Part shown: in pieces, positions 32,701-51,657 of the stretch
Position numbering within the stretch: position 1 is the first letter of the stretch
How the letters are laid out: every line of letters starts with the position of its first letter
Source of the DNA: Dasypus novemcinctus
Lineage: Eukaryota > Chordata > Mammalia > Cingulata > Dasypodidae
Direction of reading: 5' to 3'
Length of the DNA: 64,000 nt
Assembly: GCF_030445035.2 (NCBI RefSeq)
Contig: NC_080695.1
Location: 992,001 to 1,056,000 of the forward strand
Notes under the pieces: model-generated
Databases searched by the model: none
Told to the model about the DNA's origin: nothing
Seen by the model: only the letters and a program-made list of their open reading frames with translations
Translations under genes and position numbers: made by a program

Positions 32701-35700
32701 GCCTCCCACGAACCCCCCACTCCCCGCGCGGGGCGCCCCGTGACCGGCCAGGTCTGCGTTGCAGAGGGCCACGGGCATGGGCCAGCGTGGGCGCTGCGGC
32801 TTCCTGTCCTACCTGCAGCTCCTCGGCCACCTGCTGCAGTTCGAACACTGCGCCCGGGAGGTAGCGGGGCCGGCGGAGGGCACATGGGGAGCGGGGGCTG
32901 GCGGAGGGGGTGTCCTGCCCCCACCCACCGCCCCCACCCCCTCTTTCCAGCCCGACTCCAGCTGGTGCGGGGAGCTCAGCGGGCCGGCTGCCACCCTCCT
33001 GTGTCTGCACGGCGCCCAGGGCGACCTGTCGCCCCTGCAGCTGGCGGCGCTGTGAGTGGGTGCTGCGGGTGGGCGGGCAGGCAGGGGCCCCCAGGCTGGC
33101 CCCAGCCACCCTGACCCAAGCCATTCCGCAGGCACTGGCAGGTCAGCAGTCGCCACCATCAGGCCTGCAGCCTGGACTACGGCTACCTGCTTGGGCTGCT
33201 GGGGGACCTGCAGGCGCACTGGGAGGAGGGGGCCGTGCTGCCCCGGGAGCAGGTGGGCACCGGCAGGCCGGAGGCAAGTCCCCACCCGAGGGCACAGTGT
33301 CCCCGGGGCGGGACGAGGAGGGGGCAGCGGCAGCCCGGAGGCCCCCGGGGCTGTGCGTGCTGGGAGGGGTGCTGAGGGGGAAGGAGGGGCGGCTGGGGGT
33401 TCCTCGGGGTGGAGGCGGGGCGGGTGTGGCCCCCCGAGGCCGGTCCCCAGTGGCAAGGCCCCCGCCCGCAGGAGGAGAGCCTGGCCCACAGTTTCTCCGC
33501 CTTCTCCGAGTTCGGCCTGCGACTCCTGCGCCAGCTCCGAGACTACTTTCCGGCCACCAACAGCAGCGCCATCCACCACCTGGAGCTGCTGCTCAAGTGG
33601 GTGCTGCCGCCAGCGTGGGCGCGAGCCGGGTGGGGGGTGGCGAGGCCGGGTGGGCGCAGACGCCGGCTAGTGGGAGCCTCTCGCCCCAGGTGTCTCGGCA
33701 AGCTGCAGCAGTTCCAGCCCTGCTTTGAGGTCCGCCCCTTCCAGACAGAGCTCGATGTGGATGTCGCCGCGGCCCTGAAGGTACATGGGGTGGCCTGCCC
33801 CGGCTGACCGCCCCCCGCCTCGCCCAGCTGGCCCCGCCAGCCCCTGCCCCGCTCCCTCCAGCTGGTTCTGGACCAGCTGTCCCCAGGCACCTGGCACCGA
33901 CCCCGGCCTGCCTGGTGTCTCTCTCCCGACACGCTGTCCCGGGCGGCGTCTGCTGCAGAGAGGCAACCGCGACTGGTTCAACGGGCTCCTGAGCACCAAG
34001 AGTCCTCGCGAGCAGGTGCAGCTCTGGGAGAGTGTGGCTGTGTGCAGGGGACGGCGCGGGGGGCTGTGGTCGTGGCAGCTGTGATGGGCGAGTGGCCGTG
34101 GCCAGCGTGGCCGAGGTTGCGTGGCTGTGGGCAGGTGGTGGTCACGGCTGGATGGCCGTGAGTGGGAGCGGCCGTGGGCGGAGCAGCTCCACTGGGGCGG
34201 TGGGCCGTGACCGTGGGCAGCGCGTGGGGACGCGAGGTCAGGACGAGCAGACCGTCCCCGCAGCCCGCGCCGCAGCGCCTCTCGGGGCTCATCGAGCTGG
34301 CGGACACCGTCTATGAGGACTTGCAGTCTTGCTACGGCGTCTACGCCGGCCTGTTCCACAGGTGGGAGCCTGGGCTCTTCTCCTCCCTTGGGGCACTGGG
34401 GGGCTGCTGGGAACCCCGGCACGTGGCTAAGGCACGCCCTTTGCAGCATCCTCGGGGTCGACCTCTTCGCGCTCACCTTCCGGCAGCTAGAGCGTCTGGT
34501 GAGAGGCTCCTGGCCTGGCTGCCTGCGGGGCGTGGGGCGCGGGGAGGGGCGCGGCGCGGGGGGGACAGCCGGGCTCCCGTGTCGCTGCTCCCGGCAGGTG
34601 GCCGAGGAGGCATGGGTGCTAACGGAGGAGCTGAGCCCCAGCCTGACCCCGGAGGCGGCCGCGGGGCTGCTCGAGCTCTACCTGACTCTGGCCGACACGG
34701 GGCGCTTCTGGAGCAGCACCCCGGGCTGGTGGGTGCCCCCTCCAGGCAGGCCCCGCCCTGGGACAAGGCCCCCGGGGGGAAGGCTCTCCCAGGCAGCCTG
34801 TTAGGCCGGGAACCGGGTGCTCGCTGCCCCACGGTGCCCGGGACAAGCGCGCTCTAGTCGGCCTTCCCCACAGCGCCGGCCGCTCCCCGGCCCTGGCTGG
34901 CATCCATGCCCCGTTCCTGCCGGCCGTGAAGTTCTGGCTGCAGGTGCTGCGGGGCGAGGCCAAGGTGCGGCTTCAGGGAGCCGTGGACGTGGACACGGTA
35001 TGTGGGTGTCCCCCCCCCGGGAGCCAGGGCTTGTCCCGGGCCCCCAGCGACCCAGGCCTCCTCCGTCTCCAGCTGGAACCCGTGGACGCCTGCTCCAAAC
35101 ACAGCAGCTCTGCGGCCACCGCGGGCCTCTGCTTCGGTCACATCCAGGAGCTCTGGGCCCACCTGGCGTGGCCAGACCCCACCCAGGCCCAAGAGCTGGG
35201 TACCCGGCTCAGCCAGGTGCATCTGCTGGGGAGGTTGGGGGGGACGGGTGGAGAGGGGTGGAAGGGCCAGGTGGCCACAGCTGCCGCCTCCCCGCCTCCC
35301 ACCCCAGGATGTGTCTGAGGTCACACTCTTCTACGCCGAGCTGCTGCGCAAGAAGGCAGAAGCCCGGCCCGGGGCTGTGACCGAGGCGGTGAGCTGGGCG
35401 GCGGGCGGCAGGCGGGGGGGCCACCGCAGGGACCCCTGGTTCATCCGTGCCTCTGGCTACACCCCCAGCTCTGCGTGGTTCTCAACAATGTGGAGCTTGT
35501 GCGCACGGCGGCCGGGCAGGCGCTGCGGGGCCTGGCGGTGCCCGAGGGCGCCGTCCCTCGCCCCTTGCTCAGCTGCTCCCAGGCTCTGGAGGAGGACCTG
35601 CAGCGCGACGCCTGCACCGTGACCGCACACCTGACCTCCCAGGTGCGTGGGGTGGTGGGCCAGGGCCTGGGCCCTGGGGGTGCTGGGCCGGGAGTGGGGG

Positions 35701-37831
35701 GCCCTGATGGGGTCCCGGGCATGGGGGTGCTGGGCTGGGAGGGGGCCCTGGACAGGGCCTCTGGGCCATGGGAGCCTGCCCCTGGCTGGCTAATGTGCCA
35801 AGCACTCCCCGCAGATGGTGGGCGACATCAGGAAGTACGTGCAGCACGTCAGCCTGTCTCCGGACTCCATTCACAACGAGGAGGTGAGTGCGGGGCCGGC
35901 CGGGGCAGCGGGGCAGGGCAGCAGGGCGGTGCCCGGCTCAGGGCGGCCCTGAAGACCCCTGCCCGCAGGCCGCGGCCCCGCTCCTCAAGTTCCTGGATGA
36001 GAGGCTGGCCCTGCTGAACGCCTCCCTGGCCAAGGAGAATCTGAGCAGGTGCGGCCTGGGGGTACGGCGGGCGGGGGCAGCAGGCACGGGGCGGTCCCAG
36101 ACGCCGGTCCCCGCAGGGTGCTGGAGGCCCTCTGGGAGCTGCTCCTGCAGGCCATTCTGCAGGCGCTGGGCGCGCAGCACGACGCCTCCGCTGACTTCTT
36201 CGGCCGCTTCCACTTCACGCTGGAGGTAGGCGCCAGCCGCCCCGACTGCCCGCCCGGAAGGCGCCTGCCACAGGCTCGCCCGGGCACCACTTGGTCCCCA
36301 ACAGCCCCCTGCGTCAGCAGCACCTGGCCCACCTGTTAAGACAGGTGTGGCCTCAGGCCCACACCTTCCCCAGCTCCCGGGGAGGGTCGGATGTGCCTCA
36401 GGTGTGAGAACAGGGCCCTGCCCAGGGCCACCAAGGTCCCCACGGGGCCGCTCAAGGCTCCCCTGAGGGGCCGAGGCCGCACCTGACCGGGACCTGGTCG
36501 AGCCAGCGCCCTGACGTCTCCCGCGCTCCCTGCCCCAGGCCCTGGTAAACTTCTTCCACGCTGAAGGCCAGGGCCTGCCCCTGGAGAGCCTGAGGGACGG
36601 CAGCTACAAGGTGAGGCCCAGGGGACTGCTGAGTGGAGGGGGCGGGTGTGCACCCCCAAGGACCCAGTACCCCCTGCGCTGGCTGCGGAACACCTGCCCG
36701 CCCATTTCCGCGTGCATGAGTCGGAACGCGGCCGGGCGGGCCCCCCAGGCAACCTCGAGGGCCCCGACGACCCTCCCCCGCCCCCGCAGAGGCTGGAGGA
36801 GGAGCTGCGCCTGCACAGGTGCTCCACTCGGGAGTGCATAGAGCAATTCTACCTGGATAAGCTGAAGCAGGTAAGGGCGCCAGGCTGGACCAGCGCCCGG
36901 CCCGCCCCGGGAGCCCCAGCCCCGCTCTCAGCCCCGCCCCTACCCCCCCCCTCCCGCTCAGCCCCGCCCCTGGCCTCGCGCTCAGCCCCGCGCTCAGCCC
37001 CGCCCCTGGCTCCGCAGCGCACCCTGGAGCAGCCGCGGTTCGGGCGCCTGAGCGTGCGGTGCTACTACGAGGCTGCGGAGCAGCGGCTGGCGGTGGAGGT
37101 GCTGCGCGCCGCGGACCTGCTACCTCTCGACGCCAACGGTGAGCGCGGGGCGGGCGCGGGGGCGGCAGGGAGGTGGGGGACACGGCGCGAGGCGTGGGGC
37201 GGTGCGGCGGGGGCTGACGGCCGCCCCCCCCAGGTCTGAGCGACCCGTTCGTGATCGTGGAGCTGGGCCCGCCGCACGTCTTCCCGCTGGCCCGCAGCCA
37301 GAGGACGCAGGTCAAGGCGCGCACCCTGCAGCCCGTGTTCGACGAGCTCTTCCACTTGTGAGTCCGCCCCGCGCCCCCCGGCCCCGCGCCCCCTGGCCCC
37401 GCCCCCCGGCCCCGCGCCCCCTGACGCCCGCGCGCCCGCAGCTCCGTGCCCGCCGAGGCCTGCCGCCGCCGCGCCGCCTGCGCGCTCTTCACGGTCATGG
37501 ACCACGACTGGCTGTCCGCCAACGACTTCGCGGGCGAGGCGGCCCTCGGCCTGGCCGGCGTCGTCGGCGTCGCCCGCGGCCCGGCGGGAGGGGGCGCCAG
37601 GGCCGGGCCGCCCGTCACCCTGCACCTGCGCCGGCCTCGAGCCCAGGGTGAGTGCGCGCGGCGCGGGCGGCGGCGGCGCGGGGCGGAGGGGGGCCCCGGG
37701 CGTGCTGACGGTGCCGCCTCCCCGCAGTGCGCTCGGCGCTGCGGATGCTGGAGGGCCGCACCGGCCGGGAGGCGCAGGACTTCGTCAAGAAGCTAAAGGA
37801 GCTGGAGAAGTGCATGGAGGCGGACGCCTGA
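29759..37831 (+). CDS. BAIAP3: BAIAP3, Munc13-like C2/MUN exocytosis protein
   Basis: A Munc13-family protein acting in dense-core vesicle exocytosis and endosome-to-Golgi retrieval in neuroendocrine cells. The 1,142-aa product has an N-terminal C2 domain (about 158-355), a MUN region with MHD1/MHD2 (about 550-955), and a C-terminal C2 (about 965-1100). Both C2 domains keep the acidic loops (DPNGLSDPYC and WDHDED; DANGLSDPF and MDHDW) expected to bind calcium. Exons: 29759-29886, 30063-30150, 30273-30353, 30681-30788, 31263-31322, 31432-31498, 31578-31779, 31980-32024, 32099-32176, 32255-32357, 32576-32683, 32765-32860, 32951-33051, 33132-33252, 33472-33596, 33690-33780, 33959-34015, 34264-34361, 34447-34498, 34598-34728, 34874-34997, 35073-35216, 35308-35388, 35469-35642, 35815-35883, 35969-36048, 36117-36225, 36539-36610, 36790-36870, 37018-37138, 37234-37357, 37442-37647, 37728-37831. 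Every junction is GT/AG and phases agree throughout. Start [16 protein letters not shown] matches the family. Confidence 0.96.
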
Positions 37832-38225
37832 GCCCCGCCCGCCAAGCACGCGCAGGGGTGGGCCCGAGGCTTCCGTCTGTGCTCCTGGCGTTGGTTTGGT
37901 GACCTCCGTGAACCAGCCTGGGCCCATGAGCCCCCCATCCCCCACCTGGACAGACTGGACGGCACCTGGACGGCAGCCGTCCCACTGCAGGCAGACAGGC
38001 CAGCTCAGGTGCGCTCCCGCCCCACCCCCACCCCTCCCCCAAGGCCCTGAAGCAGCGCTTTGGCCCCGGGGGACAAAGGCCCGGGTGGAGGCGGGACAAA
38101 GGCCCGGGTGGAGGCGGTGTTTGTTTTGCTGCAGCTGGGGGTGGGGTGCTCCAGGGAGCTGCGGGTAGATGCCAAGGATGTGCTCGACACCCTGCAATAA
38201 ACCAGTGTCCCCTGCCCCCCCAAAA
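37832..38225 (+). terminator. BAIAP3: BAIAP3 3' UTR with poly(A) signal
   Basis: AATAAA lies at 38196-38201, about 365 bases after the stop codon, followed by a GT-rich stretch. A 23-bp unit (starting ggacaaaggcccgggtgg) is exactly duplicated in tandem at 38071-38093 and 38094-38116. The gene is tail to tail with TSR3, whose stop codon is 650 bases further right. Confidence 0.8.
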
Positions 38226-38850
38226 ATGGCCTATCCCCATGTCAGGTGTGCCAGGGTGGGGGGACCCCACTTTAGAGGGCAAGGCCTCACGAGGCAGACA
38301 GGAAGACTTAGGGTGAAAGGTTGGACAGGCCCAGCTGGGCCGGAAGCAGCTCCTGGGCCCCGGGTGGAGGGGCAGGTGAGCATTCCCGTGTCCCCACCAC
38401 ACGGGCGTGGGGCCTGGCTCCGGACTCCCCTGCCCAGCTGGCGCTCTGCGAGGCCCGGGAGAGCACCGCTGGAGGCGCTGTGAGGCTAAGATGTCACCGG
38501 GAGCTGGTGGGCCACCCTGAGGGGCTCCCTGTCCCCGGGCCAGCAGCCCAGCCTCTCCTTTCAGAGGCGGCCCCCGCCCTGGACACGGGCACCTGCGCTC
38601 ACCCCACAGCCCCGAGACCGGGCGCGCAGGAACACTCTCACACGCGGGCCTCCTTGACCCCCAGCTTCATTGAGAGGGCTCCAAGGCGGGACCCAGAGCG
38701 AGCCGGGGCCAGAGCGCCGGGAGAGAAGCAGAGTCCAGTGCTGCTGGCAGCTGAGGGCCGAGACCGCCAGGCCCGTCTGTGTCCCTCACGTCCACTGCCT
38801 CTCCAGATTTCCTCATCCCGCAGCTTCAATAACGTACACGCGGGCACCCC

Positions 38851-40957
38851 TCAGTCTCTCGGCCGTCTCGCGATTCCTTTCCAAACCTCGCTTGGTGCAC
38901 TAGCCGCTGCCCCTTTGCCCTCGTCCTCTTGGGGGCTGCTGCTGCCACTTCCTCTGTCCTCGGTGGAAGGCTCCTGCTCCTCAGACTCGTCCTGGCCGCT
39001 GTTGTCACTGTCGTCCTGGCCGCTGTTGTCACTGTCGTCCTGGCTGCTGTCATCGCTGTCTGTGGACAATCTGGGACAGTCGGGGAGTTCCCTAAAGGTC
39101 TCATCCCTTCCCAGCCCCAGGCGACCCTCCCGAGCACGTTCACCCCCAAAAGCATCCATTAAAAATCACAAAGGAAGCCCACAAGACGAGTATCAAAGTC
39201 TCATTCCAAAGCCCTGCAATGGGACTTCCGCTTTCCCGTGCCCGAGGTCAGAAAACCATGACAGTGTTGTGTAGGACAGGGACCCCCCACCACAGCAGGG
39301 CCGAGGCCAGAGGCGAGGAGAGCCCAGGTCTGGGATCACGGAATCGGGACGCCATAGACCTACCGGGTGCAGCCCACCGGCCTGTTGGGGTTGGCAAACT
39401 CCCGCCCTGAGTCCACGTCAAAAGGATCTGAATCAAGGGAATGGGGAGGAAAGAGCCCCGAGTGAGCCAGAGCCGAGCACGTCCCAGCGGCGGCAGGCAG
39501 GGCCCCCCCAGGGCTCACCGATGTCCTCCTCGGGGCGCTCCTTGGCACTGGCCAGGAACTCCTTCTCGGCCTGGAGCACCTGCTCCGGGCCGCTGCAGGC
39601 TGCGTACGTGTCCAGGAGCTGGCGGTTCAGGTCCAGGAAGCCCTTGCCCCACTTAAACTTCCCCAGCAAAAGGGCAGCTAGGTCTGGAAAGCCTGATGGG
39701 ACAGGAGACCCGAGGGTGTCGCTGACCCCTCTCCCAAGGCCAGATGACCCAGTGGAGTCCCAGGTAACCAGGATGTCCTGTTCAAACACCGGGTTCAGTC
39801 CAGCCGGCCCACACCCGATCTCTAGCTTCTTGCCTCTGTCCCTGCTCAGAAGCACCCTGGGTCCCTTTCCTTTCCTGAGAAACAACGTCCCCCTAAGCTG
39901 GTCTCTATGTTACACGGAGCCTCCCATCTTTGGACCACGAATTCTCCGAGGACGAGTCAACAGATGAGGAGGACTCTCGGGGAGCTGCTGCCTGGCAGTA
40001 AGGCACCGAACCCGAGCGCTGGCGCGGCCAGCTGGTCCACTTCGCCGCCGCCTCTGCCCTTCGCGGAGAGGCCTTTGAGTGGAGTAGGGGTTGGAAACCT
40101 GCCTATCAGCTTCACTGTGCACCCTCTCGTGGTCCTCCTGGGGCCCAGCCCCCAACACTCACCCACGATGCAGAAGGTAGCACCGAAAGCCTCCACACAG
40201 GACAGTTTGCAGGGCCGGCCATAGTTCACAGGGTTGGCAGCCACCAAGTAGGGCAGCAGCCGTACATGGCCACCCCGCATCTTCCCAAAGGGCGTCTCGT
40301 CCAGTTTGGCCCAGGAGCAGTCGATGACGGCGACCCCTAACTGTGCCACCAGCTGTCTGCCAAAATGAGCACAAGACTAGGTTCTCAGGGCCAGCACCCC
40401 AGGGGAGGGACGTCCCCAGAGACTGGCCTCATTGGGCACGAAAGAACATTATCCCCTAAAGCCACAAACACTCCAGAGCCGTGGGTAAGCTGCTGGGGCT
40501 CACTGGGCGGCTGGTTCAGGGCAGATGGGCCGGGCAGAGCCCTGCGCCGAGCCCTGGCGCGCCCCGCGCCTACCTGTCTGCCGGCGACACGTACTGGGCG
40601 CCCGCGGGGCTGAGCACCAGGCCGCCGAACCTGTGGCCCAGGCGCAGGCAGCGCACCAGGCCCAGGCGGGCCAGCTTGCGGCCCGTGCAGCGCCGGGGGT
40701 CGCAGTGGCCCAGCTCCCACATGGCCAGCGGGCAGGGGAGCCCCGCCGGGCCCGAGCCGCCCTGGTCCTCGGCCGCCTCCACGGACGCTGCACGGGGAGA
40801 GAGAAGAGGACGGACCTCGGCGCGGGCTCCCCGGCCCCCGCCGCGCTCTCCGCATCGCGCCCCACTCACCGCGCAGCGCGGCGCCCACCTCCCCGGCGAA
40901 GGCCTCCAGGGGGCGGCCCGGGGGGCGCCGAGCGCGCAACGCCTTCCTGCGGCCCAT
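38851..40957 (-). CDS. TSR3: TSR3, 18S rRNA aminocarboxypropyltransferase
   Basis: TSR3 transfers the 3-amino-3-carboxypropyl group of S-adenosylmethionine to the hypermodified pseudouridine of 18S rRNA, a late cytoplasmic step of 40S maturation. Six exons on the minus strand: 40870-40957, 40574-40787, 40163-40356, 39519-39692, 39364-39427, 38851-39091. Total 975 bases, 324 aa; all junctions are GT/AG and in phase. Family hallmarks are visible: start [63 protein letters not shown] and [11 protein letters not shown]. The C-terminal tail is acidic and includes three 8-residue units (DSDNSGQD type) encoded by 24-bp tandem repeats at 38987-39058, ending near EVWKGI. The start lies 138 bp from the GNPTG start on the other strand. 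No poly(A) signal was found for TSR3. Confidence 0.96.
38987..39058 (-). repeat. TSR3: 24-bp coding tandem repeat in TSR3 tail
   Basis: Two identical 24-bp units (38987-39010, 39011-39034) and a third with a few differences (39035-39058). Being a multiple of three, the array keeps frame and encodes Asp/Ser-rich units in the low-complexity tail of TSR3, outside the catalytic fold. Confidence 0.9.
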
Positions 40958-41095
40958 GGCGGGGACCCCGGGCGCGCCCCTCCGCTGCTCGCGGGGACAC
41001 GTGCGGCTCTGCGCAGGCGCCGGGCGCCACTTCCGGCCCGCGCGGTCACGTGACCGGGCCCGCGCTCACGTGACCGCGCGGGGGCCGGCGGCGCG
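40958..41095. promoter_or_regulatory. TSR3/GNPTG bidirectional promoter with CLEAR-like sites
   Basis: Only 138 bp separate the two divergent start codons, in a CpG island (about 40500-41350). Three CACGTG cores occur at 40998-41003, 41047-41052 and 41067-41072. The second sits in a full palindromic GTCACGTGAC (41045-41054), and the third in TCACGTGAC (41066-41074), exactly 20 bp on. GTCACGTGAC is the CLEAR element bound by TFEB/TFE3, and also fits USF. GNPTG serves lysosome biogenesis, so CLEAR regulation is plausible. No TATA box is seen. Confidence 0.8.
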
Positions 41096-49291
<8,196 letters not shown>

Positions 49292-49399
49292 CGATGCCCA
49301 CAGGCCACCGCAGCAGCAGACACTACAGCTGGCCAGAAGGTTCTGTTTCCTCCCAGAACCTTCCAGAAGGCAGGGAACAGACTCTCAGGCAGCAGCCAA

Positions 49400-51657
49400 A
49401 GGAAAGACTCGAGGCTTTAATTAATTCCATAGTGATAAAAATAAGTCCGTGAATTCTGTAAACCGTCAATTGCATAAATGCTATTGTATAAAAAAATTTA
49501 AACAAATGTTAAAATTTTAAACAATTTACTACACGTAAATGATGATGCATTATAAATACTACCTTCTCGGTTAAACCCCTTTCATGGATCGTTGCGCATG
49601 TACTGGGGCGCCACACGTTAATCCACACACAACCCACGCTGCGCCAAGGTCTCGTGCCAACGAGCTGCACAGACGTGACAGTAACCAGAGAGGGTGGGGC
49701 AGCAGGCACCGAGCACCGAGCTCGGCTGCTCCCGGCTCAGCCCTGGGGATGCCTCGGCAGGGGACGCCTGCAGAATGGCTTCCGGAACCTTCCCTCGCTG
49801 CTGCACTTCTGTCACCGGGGGTCCCTCAAAAGACCCAGAGCCAGGGAGCAGGGTTGGGGGGATCCAGCGTGAAGAGCCCCCTGCCCCAGCCCTGAGCAGG
49901 GGCACAGAAGAGAGCCCCCCTCAGCTGGGGGACACGTGGGGCCCGTGCCCCCTCCTCAAACCTGAGCCCCGGTGACCCCGCTCCTGAGCGCAAGCCAGAT
50001 CCCGCAAGAACTGACCGCAATAGCTTATAAATAGACCTAAAGCTTATTTGTCCTTAAACGTTTATAATTTGAAAATATCTAGGATAGAAATAGGTAATAA
50101 ACACTGTCCCACAAGAGACCAAGGACCTCTCGATGAGAAGCAGGTACATAAATATTAATAAAATAAAGTCCTAACACTGATGACAGTAGCCCAGCACACA
50201 CACCGCTTCTGGGTGCTGAGCTAACGAGTCCTCGCTGGAATTCAAAACATTCACTAAACTCCAAGCCGAGGACGTCACAAGTGGCAGCTGAGCTGCAGGT
50301 TCCCTTAGAAAAGACAGAACCCTTCTGTTCTACATGAAAAAGATTATTAAGCTTCTTACTAAATTAAATACATTCTAATTGGTCACTGATAAAAATTTTT
50401 ACCTAATCACTCTGCACTTTAAAAAATGCTATTAAAAGTCTTTGGCAAAGTCGGTTTTCCCTTCTCAGCCAGAGGGGACGAGACCTGCCCTCACCTCCCC
50501 AAGGTCAGGCTCGGACAAATCTCAGGGCCATCTCAGGCGCCCTCGCTGAAAAAGCCAGGGCGGGGCAAACCACAGGCCCCCTCCCGTCTAGAAGCGAGCC
50601 CTGATCCAGAGCAGGAAAGACCCCTGCTCAGCTGTGGCTGTGCTGCGGGGCCAGAGGCCAGGCTACCGGCACCCCAGGGCTTGGGGGGTCCTCAGGGCAG
50701 TGTCCCAGGCACCCCAGGCCGCTGGCTGCACAACTGAACCCCGACAACAACTGGGCAAGCTGGAACAGCGTCCCACCTGGAGTCCCAAACAAGCTACTGC
50801 ATGCCGCGTCCTCCCACAGGTCCCTGATCGCTGACTGGCCCTCCACCTGCAGGGGCGCCCCACGCCACCGGCGAGAAACCCCAGAGCACAGCTGCCTGGT
50901 AGAAATCCTAGCAACCGCGTCACCAGGGCGCAGGTCTCAATAGCATCCAAAGACTCCTCTCCAACTTCTGTTGATGCATTCTCGGTATCAAACCATCTCC
51001 CAGACCCCCGCAGATACACCAAGGGGCTCGGCGCGGGCGCCTGGGACAGTGGCCACGGCGCGCGCAGAAGCACACGGGAGCTCTCAACAGCACGTCCGAC
51101 AGACCCCTCATAAAATTAAAAACCTCCCTAAACGTACTCGTGTCGGTCAATAACTGCTCTGTTTATAAATACTATTCATTTGTACTTAATTTGAAAACTG
51201 TAAAAATCCTAGGTGTTTCTCACCACTAGATAAATGCTCATTTAGTAAGTACTAATTCCAGAGTATGAAATCTAATGTGTTTACCGTACTATGAGTTAAT
51301 AATAAGCTGATATGAGATAGTTAAGTTCACAGGACACATAAAGCTTCGTGCTACCGCATATTAAGAACCTCTGGAGCCGAGAGAGCAGCTGCGGCGCTCG
51401 CAGCCCAGCCTCCCGCTCAGTTCCTCCGTCTGCAAAGTGCTCCCACGAGCCCCCGTGCTCTCGCCCACAGCACGGAGGCCACCACAGCCAAGCCCCGGCC
51501 GGCGGGACAGCGGTGGTGGTGGGTGTGAGCTTGCAAGGATGTGGGGGACACCCAGGAAGCCGTCAGGGGGCTGCACAAGTGAGGGGGGCGGGCAGGGCCG
51601 GGGGGCCCCGTGCCTCCTGCTGTCGTCCGGCCCTGGGGGTGCGGCGGCCGGCTGTGG
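49400..51657 (-). other. UNKL: Probable UNKL 3' UTR
   Basis: Between the GNPTG stop (49291) and the UNKL stop (51658) lie 2.3 kb that are AT-rich at 49400-49570, 50020-50450 and 51100-51360 and lack recognisable repeats or exons. On the minus strand an ATTAAA at 49416-49421 is a candidate poly(A) signal for UNKL. In human the two genes are tail to tail and their 3' ends slightly overlap, so a UNKL 3' UTR spanning this stretch is likely. GNPTG's own poly(A) signal is not clear. Confidence 0.6.

Noticed and set aside
36870-37018. Missing exon in BAIAP3 between the MUN and C-terminal C2 regions
   Set aside because: Phases join cleanly (KLKQ|RTLEQ) and match the family, so no exon is missing.
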